Below, piece after piece: positions 1 to 10,696 of a stretch of DNA of 64,000 bases. The stretch covers positions 1 to 64,000 of the forward strand of contig CAWUHX010000537.1 in NCBI GenBank assembly GCA_963922205.1, written 5' to 3'. The translations under genes were made by a program, and so were the position numbers. Source of the DNA: Romanomermis culicivorax. Its lineage: Eukaryota; Nematoda; Enoplea; Mermithida; Mermithidae. The notes under the pieces were generated by a model. It saw only the letters and a list, made by a program, of their open reading frames with translations. It was not told where the DNA came from and searched no databases. Within the stretch, counting starts at the first letter, position 1; each line of letters begins with the position of its first letter.

Positions 1-38
1 ACATCAGGATATATAGAACTTCTAAACAAGTTACTACT

Positions 39-110
39 GGCCCTGATGGCTCAGTGGTAGCGCTCTAGACTCTCAGTCAAAGGAGCAGGGTTCAATTCCC
101 TTCAGCTGCA
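39..110 (+). repeat. tRNA-derived repeat unit (tRNA pseudogene or SINE head)
   Basis: The stretch carries a good Pol III A box (TGGCTCAGTGGTAG near 46) and B box (GGTTCAATTCC near 89) at tRNA-like spacing. The acceptor arms (GCCCTGA and the bases after the T arm) pair poorly and the anticodon arm does not fold into a normal five-pair stem with a seven-base loop. A truncated second copy lies 130 bases downstream with the same 5' flank. It is therefore better read as a tRNA-derived dispersed repeat than as a working tRNA gene. Confidence 0.5.
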
Positions 111-165
111 AATTTTGTAAAGGGCAACAGACAGGAACCCAAATCTGAACTAGTACCCCCCCCTA

Positions 166-221
166 GTCAGGATATATAGAACTTCCAAACAAGTTACTAC
201 TGGCTCAGTGGTAGCGCTACT
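166..221 (+). repeat. truncated second copy of the tRNA-derived repeat
   Basis: It repeats the flank GGATATATAGAACTT and the part CAAGTTACTACTGG of the first copy, then jumps to CTCAGTGGTAGCGCT with about nine bases missing and no B box. It ends 13 bases before the stop codon of the lectin gene (read on the other strand), so it probably lies in that gene's 3' untranslated region. Confidence 0.55.
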
Positions 222-234
222 CAATATCCGACAA

Positions 235-496
235 CTAACTTTGATTGGTGCAAACGAGTTGACAAATAGCAAATAGAGTTCTATTGTCGCAAGGAACATT
301 GCGCCACATGTAATCATCAATAGGATTGGCAGTGACGCATTTTTTTGACGTATCATTATAATCTGGATAACCGGGAAACCAATTTGAATACTTTATCGAT
401 ACATTTCTGGAACTGAAACTTTTGTTAAGCCCGTCTCGATAAACGTTAAGCGGAACATCCCAATTTAGATAGAGCGGCTTCGATGGTTGTAAAATA
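235..496 (-). CDS. lectin gene exon 5 (second half of lectin domain 2, stop)
   Basis: The acceptor is CCGTTTTTAG. One base completes Ile260, then 86 residues to TAG at 237-235. The signature is NWFPGYPDYN, KKCVTA, MWRNVPC and FAICQL, which matches the end of a C-type lectin domain. One extra cysteine lies in the last seven residues. Confidence 0.85.
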
Positions 497-3400
497 CTAA
501 AAACGGGAAAAATGATGATTGCGCGTCGAAAATTTTAATACCCTTGATATTAGCGTGATTGAGATAGAAAAAAACCAAAAAAAATTAAACTAGTTTAAAA
601 CAAAAAACAACAAAAAAATGGAAACAAATAAGCACATAGACAGATAAACAAATAAGCAAATGAACAAATAAGCAAATCAACAAAAAAGCATATTAGCGAA
701 TAAACAAATAAACAAATAAGCAAATAAACAAATAAACAAATAAACAAATAAACAAATAAACAATAAAATAATAAAATGAACAAATGAACAATTGAACAAA
801 TGAACAATTAAACATATAAAAAAAACTAAAATAATAAACAAATGGAAGAATAAGTAAATATGCATGTAAACAAGTAAGCAAATAAGCTAATAAACGAATA
901 ACGTAATAAACAAAAAACGTAATAAGCAAATAAATAAACAAATGATCAAATAAAATTATAAACAAATAAACAAATAAAATTATAAACAAATAAACAAATA
1001 AACAAAAAAAATAAATGAAAAAATAAACAAATGAACAAATAAATAAATAAACAAATAAACAAATATATAAATAAATAAATAAACAAATAAACAAATTAAC
1101 AAAAAACAAATAAACAAATAAACAAATAAACAAATAAACAAATAAACAGATAAACAAATAAACAAATAAACAAACAAATAATAAAATAATAAAATGAACA
1201 AATGAACAATTGAACAAATGAACAATTAAACAGATAAAAAACACTAAAATAATAAACAAATGAAAGAATAAGTAAATATGCATGTAAACAAGTAAGCAAA
1301 TAAGCTAATAAACGAATAATGTGATAAACAAAAAACGTAATAAGCCAATAAATAAACAAATGACCAAATAAAATTATAAACAAATAAACAAATAAACAAA
1401 TAAACAAATGAACAAATAAATAAATAAACAAATAAACAAATAAACAAATAAGCAAATAAAAAAATATATAAAATTAAAAAATAAGCAAATCAACAAATAA
1501 TCAAATGAGCAAATAAGCAAATCAACAAAAAAGCATACTAGCAAATATACAAATAAACAAATCAACAAATCAACAAACAGACAAATAAACAAACAAACAA
1601 TAAAATAATAAAATGAACAAATGAACAATTGAATAAATGAACAATTAAACAGATAAAGAACACTAAAATAATAAACAAATGAAAGAATAAGTAAATATGC
1701 ATGTAAACAAGTAAACAAATAAGCTAATAAACGAATAACGTAATAAACAAAAAAGGTAATAAGCAAATAAATAAACAAATGACCAAATAAAATTATAAAC
1801 AAATAAGCAAATAAACAAATAAACAAATAAACAAATAAACAAATAAACAAATAAACAAATAAACAAATAAACAAATAAACAAATAAACAAATAAACAAAT
1901 AAACAAATAAACAAATAAACAGATAAACAAATAAACAAAAAAACAAATAAACAAAAAAATCAAATTAACAAAAAAACAAATAAACAAATAAACAAATACA
2001 CAAATAAACAAATAAACAAATACACAAAAAATAAATAAACAAACAAATAAACAATAAACAAATAAAAAAAAACAAATAAACAAATAAACAAATAAACAAA
2101 TAAACAATAAACAAATAAAAAAAACAAATAAACAAATAAACAAATACACAAATAAACAAATAAACGAAAAAACAAATAAACAAATAAAGAAATAAACAAA
2201 TAATAAACAAATAAAAAAACAAATAAACAAAAAAACAAATAAACAAATAAACAAATAAACAAATAAACAAAAAACAAATAAACAAATAAACAAACAAATA
2301 ATAAAATAATAAAATGAACAAATGAACAATTAAACAGATAAAAAACACTAAAATGATAAACAAATGAAAGAATAAGTAAATATACATGTAAACAAGTAAG
2401 CAAATAAGCTAATAAACGAATAACCTAATAAACAAAAAACGTAATAAGCAAATAAATAAACAAATGATGAAATAAAATTATAAACAAATAAACAAATGAA
2501 CAAATGAACAAATAAATAAATAAACAAATAAACAAATAAACAAATAAACAAATACACAAATAAACAAATAAACAAATAAACAAATAAACAAATAAACAAA
2601 TAAACAAATAAACAAATAAACAAATGAACTATTAAACAAAAACAATTCTCTTTTTTGTACGATGAACTGTTGAAAGACTCACATAATATACTGTAGTACG
2701 CTAATGTAAGCTGATATAGGATTGGCAAATAATGTTGCATCCGGGTGAATGGTGCGGCACGCCGCAGCTGCTTCGGGGACACTCGCAAACAAACGATTGA
2801 AATGGAAATAATAATATGATACTGAGATATTGACCCATGGAGGTTGACATTCTGAAGTGATTAAATCTGATTGATTGAATTATGATATGGCCTTAGGCTT
2901 AGGCTTAGGCTTAGGCTTAGGCTTAGGCTTAGGCTTAGGCTTAGGCTTAGGCTTAGGCTTAGGCTTAGGCTTAGGCTTAGGCTTAGGCTTAGGCTTAGGC
3001 TTAGGCTTAGTCTTAGGCTTAGGCTTAGGCTTAGGCTTAGGCTTAGGCTTAGGCTTAGGCTTAGGCTTAGGCTTAGTCTTAGGCTTAGGCTTAGGCTTAG
3101 GCTTAGGCTTAGGCTTAAGCTTAGGCTTAGGCTTAGGCTTAGGCTTAGGCTTAGGCTTAGGCTTAGGCTTAGGCTTAGGCTTAGGCTTAGGCTTAGGCTT
3201 AGTCTTAGGCTTAGGCTTAGGCTTAGGCTTAGGCTTAGGCTTAGGCTTAGGCTTAGGCTTAGGCTTAGGCTTAGGCTTAGGCTTAGGCTTAGGCTTAGGC
3301 TTAGGCTTAGGCTTAGTCTTAGGCTTAGGCTTAGGCTTAGGCTTAGGCTTAAGCTTAGGCTTAGGCTTAGGCTTAGGCTTAGGCTTAGGCTTAGGCTTAG

Positions 3401-6400
3401 GCTTAGGCTTAGGCTTAGGCTTAGGCTTAGGCTTAGGCTTAGGCTTAGGCTTAGGCTTAGGCTTAGGCTTAGGCTTAGGCTTAGGCTTAGGCTTAGGCTT
3501 AGGCTTAGGCTTAGGCTTAGGCTTAGGCTTAGGCTTAGGCTTAGGCTTAGGCTTAGGCTTAGGCTTAGGCTTAGGCTTAGGCTTAGGCTTAGCCTCAGGC
3601 TTAGGCTTGATATGATATGATATGATATGATACAGTATGATATGATATGATATGTATGTGTAGTGAACTAGCTCAAAAAATGTAAAGCTATCAAAAAGAT
3701 TGCCAGAAAATTTGTAAATTCTCAAACAAAGTGTTAAATCCCTTAAAATTGTGAACTTGTCAAAAAATTGACAAAAAAGTTGTAAAATTGCAAAAAAACT
3801 TATGAAATTGCTTAAAACTATTGAAGTTATCAAAAAATTTCAAAAAAGCTGTAAAGTTGCAAAAAACATTGTAAAATTGCTTGAAAATTGTGAAGCAATC
3901 GAAAAATTTTCAAAAAAGTTGTAAACTTGCAAAAAATAGTTGTAAAACTGCCTAAAAGTAATAAAAACCTCAAAATTTGACACAAAAAATTAAAAAATTG
4001 TCGAAAAAATGTAAAACTCCCTAAAATGTGAAATGTTGTCATAAAAATTGCCATAAAATTGCGAAGTTGCAAAAAAACCTGTAAAATTGCAAAAAAGTTA
4101 AAGAATTGTCAAGAAAATTGTCAGAAAAAATGTAAAATTGCGAAAATTCTTAAAAATCGCCTGAAAATTGTAAAGTTAAAAAAATTTCCAGAAGCGTTAT
4201 AAAGTTGCAAGAAAGTTGTAAAATTCCTCAAAAGTTCTAAAATTGTCTAAAAAATGCCCGAAAAAATGTAAGGTTGCAAAAAACGTAGCAAAATTTGATA
4301 AAAGTTGAAAAGTTGTCAAAAAAGTTGTTAAATTGCTTAATGGTTGTAAAATTGTCAAAAAAATGTCAGAAAAATTGTAAAGTTGCAAAAATAGATGTAA
4401 AATTGCCTAAAAAATGTCAAGTTGTTGAAAAAAATTTTCAAGAAAGTTGTAAAGTCAAAAAAGTGTTGCAAAACTGCTTAAAATTTCTAAAAAATTTCTC
4501 AAAAAAGGTGTATAGAAAAATGTAAAGTCGTGAAAGAATGCCAGACGAGTTGTAAACTTGTCAAAAAAGTGCTAAAAAATGTAAAGTTGCAAAAAAAGTT
4601 GCTGTTAAAAAATTGTTCAGTGAGGTTGTAAAGTTACAAAAAAATGTGGAATTACTTAAATAATGTAAAGTTGTCAAAAAATTACCAGAAAAGTTTGTAA
4701 AGCTGACAGAAAAAAAAACAAAAAAAGTTGTAAAGTTGCAAAAATTCTTGTAAAATAGCCTGATACATGTCGAGTTGTTAAAAAAAAGAATTTCAGAAAA
4801 GTTATAAAGTCACAAAAGAGTTGTAAAACTGCTTAAAATTTCTAAAAACTTTGCCAAAAAAGTGTTTAAAAAATTGTAAAGTTGTGAAAAAAATGCCAGA
4901 TGAGTTGTAAAGTTGTCGAACAAGTGCTAAAAAATGTAAAGTTGCAGAAAAAGTTGTAGAATTGCTTAAAAGGTGTAAGGCTGTCAAAAAATTGTTCAAT
5001 GAGGTTGTAAAGTTGGAAAAAAAATTTGTGAAATTGCTTAAATGTTGTAAAATTGTCAAAAAATTACCAGAAAAGTTTGTAAAGCTGTCTGAAAAAAAGC
5101 CACAAAAGTTGCAAAGTTGCAAAAGATGTTGTAAAAATTGCTTCAAAATTCTAAAGTTGTCAAAAAATGTTACAAAAATTGTTAAGTTGTAAAACAGTTG
5201 TGAAGTTGCCCAAAATTTTGAGAACTTGCCAGACAAAAAATTGTAAAATATCTTAAGGTTGTAAAGTTGTCGAAAATTTTGCCAGAAGAGTTGTAAAGTT
5301 GTCAGAAAAGTGCTAGGAGAAATGTAAAGTTGTTGAATTGCGATGTAAGGCTGTCAAAAAAATTGTTCAGTGAGGTTGTAAAGTTAAAAAAAAAAGTTGT
5401 GAAATCGCTTAAATGTTGTAAAATTGTCAAAAAATTACCAGGAAAGTTAAAAAATTTGTCAGAAAAAATGCCAGAAAAGTTGCAAAGTTGCAAAAATTGC
5501 TGTAAAATTGCTTAAAATTTCTAAAGTTTTGAATAACTTGTTGTAAAACAGTTGTAAAATTGCCTAAAATTTTCTGAAATTGCCGGAAAAACTTGTAGAA
5601 AATATCTTGAAGTTGTAAAGTTGTGGAAAAATTTGCCAGAAAAGTTGTAAAGCCGTCTGAAAAAAAGCCAGAAAAGTTGCAAAGTTGCAAAAGATGTTGT
5701 AAAAATTGCTTGAAAATTCTAAAGTTGTCAAAACAATGTTACAAAAAATGTAAAGTTGTAAAAAAGTTGTGAAGTTGCCCAAAATTTTGAGAACTTGCCA
5801 GACAAAAATTGTAAAATATCTTAAGGTTGTAAAGTTGTCGAAAATTTTGCCAGAAGAGTTGTAGAGTTATCAGAAAAGCGCCAGTAGAAATGTAAAGTGT
5901 TAGAAAAAATGTAAAGTTGAACAATGGCTTAAAAGATGTAAAGCTGTTAAAAAATTGTTCAGTGAGGTTGTAAAGTTGAAAAAAATGTGGAATTACTTAA
6001 ATAATGTAAAATTGTCAAAAAATTACCAGAAAAGTTTGTAAAGCTGTCAGAAAAAAATAACCGAAAAAGTTGCAAAGTTGCAAAAGATGTTGTAAAATTG
6101 CTTTAAAGTTCTAAAGTTGTCAAGAAATGTTACAAAAAATGTAAAGTTGTAAAAAAGTTGTAAAGTTGCCCAAAATTTTGAGAACTTGCCAGACAAAAAA
6201 TTGTAAAAAATATCTTAAAGTTGTAAAGTTGTCGAAAATTTTGCCAGAAGAGTTGTAAAGTTGTCAAAAAAGTGCTGGGAGAAATGAGAAATGTAAAGTT
6301 GATGAATTGCTTAAAAGATGTAAGGCTGTGAAAAAAAATTGTTCAATGAGGTTGTAAAGTTGGGAAAAAAAGTTGTGAAATCGCTTAAATGTTGTAAAAT

Positions 6401-9086
6401 TGTCAAAAAATTACCAGAAAAGTTGTAAAGCTGTCTGAAAAAAAGGCCAGAAAAGTTGCGAATTTGCAAAAGATGTTGTAAAATTGCTTCAAAATTCTAA
6501 AGTTGTCAACAAATGTTACAAAAAATGTAAAGTTGTAAAAAAGTTGTAAAGTTGCGCAAAATTTTGAGAACTTGCCAGACAAAAACTTGTAAAAAATATC
6601 TTAAAGTTGTAAAGTTGTCGAAAAATTTGCCTGAAAAGTTGTAAAGTTGCAGAAAATTTTTCGGTGTAAATAAGCATTTTCACCTCCATTGATTACTGCA
6701 GTTTCGGCACCGTTGTTGTTTACGGGAATAGCGGCAGCTATAGCCGTAGTATCATAAATATGGCATACAAGCGTATTGGCGACTAGACAACCGTCGTCCA
6801 TGGCTGCAGTTTTAGATGTAAAACTGACGCAAGCCGGCAAATAGCTGCCAGATCCTCTACCATCTAATACACCACCATTCCATAAGTTGGTGTCGAAGGC
6901 TACGTAAGTTCGCTGCAAGCCTATAGACCTATACCAATAGTACGATGATTTTTGATTATCGATATCGCCTCTGAAAGCATTTAGCCAATACGGATAGCCA
7001 ACATTGCCGAAGTTCGTTTGGAAAAACATCCTGAAAATGATAGGCGGCCAATAAATGTCTTACAGTATGATCACGTAATATGATGTGCAAGTACGTTTTC
7101 AAAAATTTGTCGATTCGCGCATGAGGCCTGCAAGTACCAAGTGGAGAGAACAACGCGGACCATCGACAGTCGTCTTACTGTAGTGCATGTCGGTACGCGT
7201 GCATTTGGTCACTCTCTTGTGTGTTATATTTTCTGTATACTTACCATTGGTTTGTTTTTTTTACGTACTCGTCGCCTCCCAGCATGCCAAGCCTTTTCTT
7301 CGTTTATTTCTCGTAGCACTTGGGAGTGATAATCGGAGAGAATTCTCCTTCCTTTCCTTCTTATTTTAATTGGGAGAAAGGTTGAGGAATTGAATCTTCC
7401 TTAATTTGTTGGGTAATTAGTGTCGGGTTTAAGTACGTTAATTAGGTTTTGTCGGGTAAGCATGGGTGCCGGAAATATGTGCATTAAGGACGGACCCTGG
7501 ATTCCCACTTCTGCCTAACTCATAAAGCTTGGACTCCGTTCCAAATATAATAATGGCATATGTTATGTTATGACATGGTATATGTTATGACGTGGGATAT
7601 GTTTTGACATGTGATATGTTATAACACGGTATATGTTACGACATAGGATATGTTTTTGCATGGGATATGTAATAACATGCAACATGTAATAACATAGGAT
7701 ACATTATAACATGGAATATGCTATAATGTAATGTATATGTTATAACACAGTATATGTAATGGCATGGGATATGTTTTTGCATGGGATATGTTATAACATG
7801 CAACATGTAATGACATAGGATACATTATAACATGCAACATGTAATAACCTAGGATACATTATAACATGGAATATGCTATAATGTAAAGTATGTTATAACA
7901 TTTGTATATGTTATGACATAGGATATGTTTTTGCATGGGATATGTTATAACATGCAACATGTAATGACATAGGATACATTATAACATGCAACATGTAATA
8001 ACCTAGGATACATTATAACATGGAATATGCTATAATGTAATGTATGTTATAACATTTGTATATGTTATGACATAGGATATGTTTTTGCATGGGATATGTA
8101 ATAACATGCAACATGTAATAACATAGGATACATTATAACATGGAATATGCTATAATGTAATGTATGTTATAACATTGTATATGTTATGACATGGAATATG
8201 TTTTTGACTGGGATATGTTATAACATGCAACATGTAATAACATAGGATACATTATAACATGGAATATGCTATAATGTAATGTATGTTATAACATTTGTAT
8301 ATGTTATGACATGGGATATGTTTTTGCATGGGATATGTTATAAAATGCAACATGTAATGACATAGGATACATTATAACATGGAATATGCTATAATGTAAT
8401 GTATGTTATAACATTGTATATGCTATGACATGCGATATGTTTTTGCATGAGATATGTAATAACATGCAACATGTAATAACATAGGATACATTATAACATG
8501 GAATATGCTATAATGTAATGTATGTTATAACATTGTATATGCTATGACATGGGATATGTTTTTGCATGGGATATGTTATAACATGGGACATGTAAAGACA
8601 TAGGATACATTATAACATGGAATGTGTTGTAACATGGGATATGCTATAATGTGTTGCATGTTATAACATCGCATATGTTATAACATGGGTTATGTTATAT
8701 ATATATTTAAAAGTGCGAGCATTGCGAGCCCCAATATCTAGTAAAATATTATGCAAATTAAAATTATTACCCTAATTCTGTTAAATCTGTACCATTGGTC
8801 AGATTAGGCAAAAATAGCAAATGTGATATCCTGTTCATCCCTCGACATAGCGACGAAGCGCTCGGCATTATGTACCCAGTTCTACCCCCGGTGCCATTCC
8901 AGGCTTTGAAACAACCCGGAAACTTGCTCGAAGGTCCAGCAATCCACGTAGCCGGGCAAGCTGTAACATTAACGTAAATATTCTTTTCCTAGAAAAAGTG
9001 CAATTTTACTCACCGCATCTCGATTCGGGAATTTCGGTCAAAATTGTATACGCTAGAAAAAATAGAATCTCCGAACAACGAAGCAT
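235..9086 (-). CDS. secreted protein with two C-type lectin-like domains (five exons)
   Basis: Joined on the minus strand as 9086-9014, 8960-8771, 7030-6684, 2851-2683, 496-235: 1041 nt, 346 residues plus TAG. Every junction has GT/AG ends and all four phases agree, which is strong internal support. Residues 1-24 form a signal peptide with a hydrophobic core ILFFLAYTIL. Domain 1 (about 26-175) starts CPATW and has six cysteines of the long-form fold. Domain 2 (about 205-343) starts CQPPW. The usual Ca-binding EPN/QPD and WND motifs are absent: domain 1 has MDD and domain 2 has YPD and WRN, so sugar binding by the classical calcium route is doubtful. Nematodes carry large clec families of this design, often secreted by the intestine and linked to immune responses; that role is inferred from the family. 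Introns are 53, 1740, 3832 and 2186 nt; the last three are filled with tandem repeats. No AATAAA is seen after the stop within the window. Confidence 0.88.
597..2640. repeat. CAAATAAA minisatellite with a higher-order unit, in lectin intron 4
   Basis: The basic unit is an octamer, CAAATAAA. A longer block of about 190 bases, marked by TAAATATGCATGTAAACAAG, recurs near 854, 1272, 1690 and 2376 (spacing 418, 418, 686). The minus frames encode spurious Leu/Phe/Ile/Cys/Val/Tyr strings with no real gene features. Confidence 0.92.
2683..2851 (-). CDS. lectin gene exon 4 (first half of lectin domain 2)
   Basis: A small island of unique sequence lies between the CAAATAAA array and the telomeric array. 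The acceptor is CACTTCAG and the donor AT then GTGAGT, phase 2. Residues 205-259 contain CQPPW, YYYFHF and EAAAACRTI. Tyr replaces the usual second cysteine, so one domain disulphide is missing. A GC-rich patch (GCTGCGGCGTGCCGC on the coding strand) encodes the conserved Ala/Cys helix. Confidence 0.8.
2893..3606 (+). repeat. interstitial nematode-type telomere array, 119 x TTAGGC
   Basis: The array is exactly 119 hexamers in one register with no indel. The variants I see are TTAGTC at 3007, 3073, 3199 and 3313, TTAAGC at 3115 and 3349, then TTAGCC and TCAGGC at 3589-3600. It lies in the third intron of the lectin gene, so it is internal rather than a chromosome end. The lectin pre-mRNA would carry the C-rich (GCCUAA) strand. 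Confidence 0.97.
3607..3652. repeat. TGATA/GATAT microsatellite flanking the telomere array
   Basis: Pentamer repeat of the type TGATA with one interruption (ACAGTA near 3631). It directly abuts the last TTAGGC. A single GATAT also sits at the other edge, near 2883. Confidence 0.85.
3660..6640. repeat. TTGTAAAGTTG tandem family in lectin intron 3
   Basis: Degenerate tandem repeat with core TTGTAAAGTTG followed by A-runs and CCAGAAAAG segments, with basic spacing of 20-40 bases. Longer blocks recur, marked by TTGTTCAGTGAGGTTGTAAA, near 4613, 5360 and 5956. In the direction of lectin transcription it reads CAACTTTACAA with T-runs. Open frames in it are artefacts. Confidence 0.9.
6684..7030 (-). 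CDS. lectin gene exon 3 (second half of lectin domain 1 and linker)
   Basis: The acceptor is TTTTCAG and its first G completes Gly88. Residues 89-203 include YPYWLNAFR (the WIGL-like strand), YYWYRS, LPACVSF, MDDGC and LVCHI, giving cysteines 4-6. A low-complexity linker rich in Ala and Asn follows. I place the end at G then GTGAAAAT (donor 6683-6682) because the phase fits exon 4 and because the open frame beyond it runs into TTGTAAAGTTG-type repeat. Confidence 0.8.
7550..8700. repeat. ATGTTATAACAT palindromic array in lectin intron 2
   Basis: The array alternates TATGTTATAACAT, ACATGTAATAACATAGG and GGATATGTTTTTGCATGGG. The unit of roughly 115-155 bases can be followed by TTTTTGCATGGGATATG near 7651, 7773, 7928, 8082, 8321 and 8560. 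ATGTTATAACAT is itself a perfect 12-base palindrome. The same family fills 51.5-53.7 kb. Confidence 0.9.
8771..8960 (-). CDS. lectin gene exon 2 (first half of lectin domain 1)
   Basis: The acceptor is TTACAG and the exon encodes residues 26-87. It contains CPATW, GCFKAW and ASSLCRGMNRISHL, matching the first three conserved cysteines and the alpha-helical A-x3-C segment of C-type lectin domains. The donor is GG then GTAATA, phase 2. Confidence 0.85.
9014..9086 (-). CDS. lectin gene exon 1 (start and signal peptide)
   Basis: ATG at 9086-9084 opens MLRCSEILFFLAYTILTEI, a typical signal peptide. The exon ends at a consensus donor, G then GTGAGTAA, leaving one base that joins CT of exon 2 to make Ala25. 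The intron is only 53 nt. No AG sits next to the ATG; the nearest plausible trans-splice acceptor is about 35 bases upstream. Confidence 0.82.
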
Positions 9087-10070
9087 AATAATAAATTTTG
9101 AAAATAAATCCAAGTCCAACTGACTACTTTTGAAATGAAATTGAGCAAAGTCGCTAAGCGGTATCTCGGCAAAAAAGTTCAATTTTTAGTTTTGAAAATC
9201 AAGTTGCCGAGCAATATTTAAATAGCGCAAATATTCAAAACAAAAAAAATCATAAATAATTGTATTATAACAATGGAAAAAATTTTGAATCGGAGACAAA
9301 AAAATTTTGTTACATTTAGTATGCACTTATTTGGAAAGATGTTTGCGATAGAACACGCCGAGGTTGCCCGGGTAGCTTCTTCAGTTGTCGATGCCTAAAA
9401 ACTAGGAGTAGGTATACGGACCCATGCAGGGGCTACACAAAACATACCCATGTACAAAACATAGGCATCAAAGTACAGCATCTTAGCTGTTCAGGGGGTA
9501 ACGAAAGTACGCTCGAAGCTTCAACCCTGAATTCTACATCTGTGTTGAAAGTATGCCTGAAGCTTGGACCATACTCTCTACATCGAACTAGAATTTTACA
9601 CACTGAAGCTTCAATCCCAGAATTCTAGATCCATGTAGAAAGTATGTGTAAAATTCAAATTCCACGTAGAAAGTACGCTTTTGGCGGACTCGAGCCTTAA
9701 AATTGATGAATGATCTCACTTTTTTTTCCAAAATTTCACAAAAAAAGATGTTCAGCATACCATTTTTACATATTTGGGACATGATTTTTATTGATCTATT
9801 ATGTTTAAGCATAGTTTTCAGGACAGGTTTTTGCACCCATTTTGCGAAAAAAAAGTGCGGCCTATTGCGTCTCGAATAATTACTGGACTAAGTTGAAAAT
9901 AGATTAGCCTTAGGATAATTATTAAATATCCAACTGGAATAATAGCTAAGTTTAATGAGGCTGACTAACACAACATACAATAGTAATGTAACGAATAGTA
10001 AAATAAATGAATGAATGAATATACAAAACAATACGGCTTATATATGTCGTGCGTGAGAAATAAGATTAGA
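9087..10070. other. low-repeat region upstream of the lectin gene
   Basis: This is mostly unique AT-rich sequence and probably holds the lectin promoter; a TATTTAAA run near 9217 could serve as a TATA element on the minus strand. Around 9490-9680 a short imperfect tandem repeat carries GAAGCTT and GAATTCTA about every 50-60 bases. A TGAATGAATGAA microsatellite lies near 10005. Short open frames at 9314-9394 are discussed under rejected items. I see no confident gene. Confidence 0.5.
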
Positions 10071-10073
10071 TGA

Positions 10074-10313
10074 CGGAACACGGATGAAAATTTAGCTGCG
10101 TTGCTTGACGATTTATCGCGCATTTTAGAAGAGACGTACGGAACGCTAAAAACGGAACACTCGGAGTGTTTTACGGATTTATGCAACAATAATCGAACGC
10201 AGGAGATTGACGGGCTCGTAGAGAGCGCCATGTCAATTTATCCAGGGATCTTGGCTCAGGTCGTCAAAGGTTTTCGGATGCCGAAACTCGGGCCGTGCTA
10301 TCTTAACTGCTAG
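10074..10313 (+). CDS. unidentified open frame or exon
   Basis: Open after TGA at 10071 to TAG at 10311-10313, about 79 codons. The composition is protein-like: acidic and leucine-rich (LLDDLSRILEETYGTL), then four cysteines (HSEC, TDLC, GPC, LNC). It is unlike the surrounding repeat translations and more GC-rich than its flanks. There is no good ATG at its start, but an AG after AAATTT at 10094-10095 could be an acceptor, and CAG then GTC inside it could be a donor. I do not recognise a family. It may be a terminal exon, an early exon of the plus-strand gene to the right, or a gene relic. Confidence 0.35.
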   Translation, partial: RNTDENLAALLDDLSRILEETYGTLKTEHSECFTDLCNNNRTQEIDGLVESAMSIYPGILAQVVKGFRMPKLGPCYLNC

Positions 10314-10330
10314 GAGTTTCACCCAAATAC

Positions 10331-10355
10331 TCAAACTATTCTGCAAATAGTTTGA
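10331..10355. other. perfect 10-base stem, 5-base loop
   Basis: TCAAACTATT, loop CTGCA, AATAGTTTGA: a perfect inverted repeat 18 bases after the stop of the 10.1-kb open frame. It could form an RNA or DNA hairpin. Function unknown. Confidence 0.6.
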
Positions 10356-10683
10356 CTTAACCTAGAACACTTTTTCTTCACACAATTTACTAATATACAA
10401 ATTGCCGCCTCACACTCCGTCCAGACAAACAAGAAAACACAACCGTCTGGGCTACAGTACGAACGAAGTCTAATCAAAACATTTTCATAATTTCTTCACA
10501 TCGTAGCCACGCCTCTCGGCGGGTCTTGTCACGATCTTTCTTTCTCAAACTTGCCGATCTTTTCTCAAACGCAACACAAGCTTTACACGTACGTCCAATC
10601 GCTCCACAACATATACTATGATGGAAAATCGCGGAATATTATAGAACATTGTAGAATGTAAAAGAATATTATAGAATATTGTG

Positions 10684-10696
10684 GAAGGTTCTAGAA
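10684..10696. promoter_or_regulatory. match to a heat-shock element
   Basis: GAAGGTTCTAGAA is an exact GAA-nn-TTC-nn-GAA triplet array, the known binding site of heat-shock factor. It lies in the non-coding stretch between the lectin gene and the repeats to its right. A degenerate relative (GAAAGATCTAGATTC) occurs near 11098. Matches of this length can arise by chance, so it is a candidate only. Confidence 0.4.

Noticed and set aside
39..110. Functional tRNA gene
   Set aside because: A and B boxes are present, but the acceptor and anticodon stems do not pair, and a truncated copy lies next to it.
595..2790. Overlapping minus-strand frames rich in Leu, Phe, Cys, Val and Tyr that look like membrane proteins
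   Set aside because: They arise from the CAAATAAA octamer repeat and follow its period; the real exons lie outside it.
2875..3833. Long open frames of Leu-Gly (plus) and Lys-Pro (minus) dipeptides
   Set aside because: They are translations of the TTAGGC telomere array in two frames; there is no start context or flanking domain.
6601..6683. Extension of lectin exon 3 to a stop at 6601
   Set aside because: The frame runs into TTGTAAAGTTG-type repeat, while a donor at 6683 fits the phase of exon 4 exactly.
9314..9394. Possible minus-strand exon (81 nt, acceptor GTTTTTAG, donor GTAACA) or plus-strand short frame starting ATGCAC
   Set aside because: Both strands are open, it does not join the lectin gene (which has its own start downstream), and no partner exon was found.
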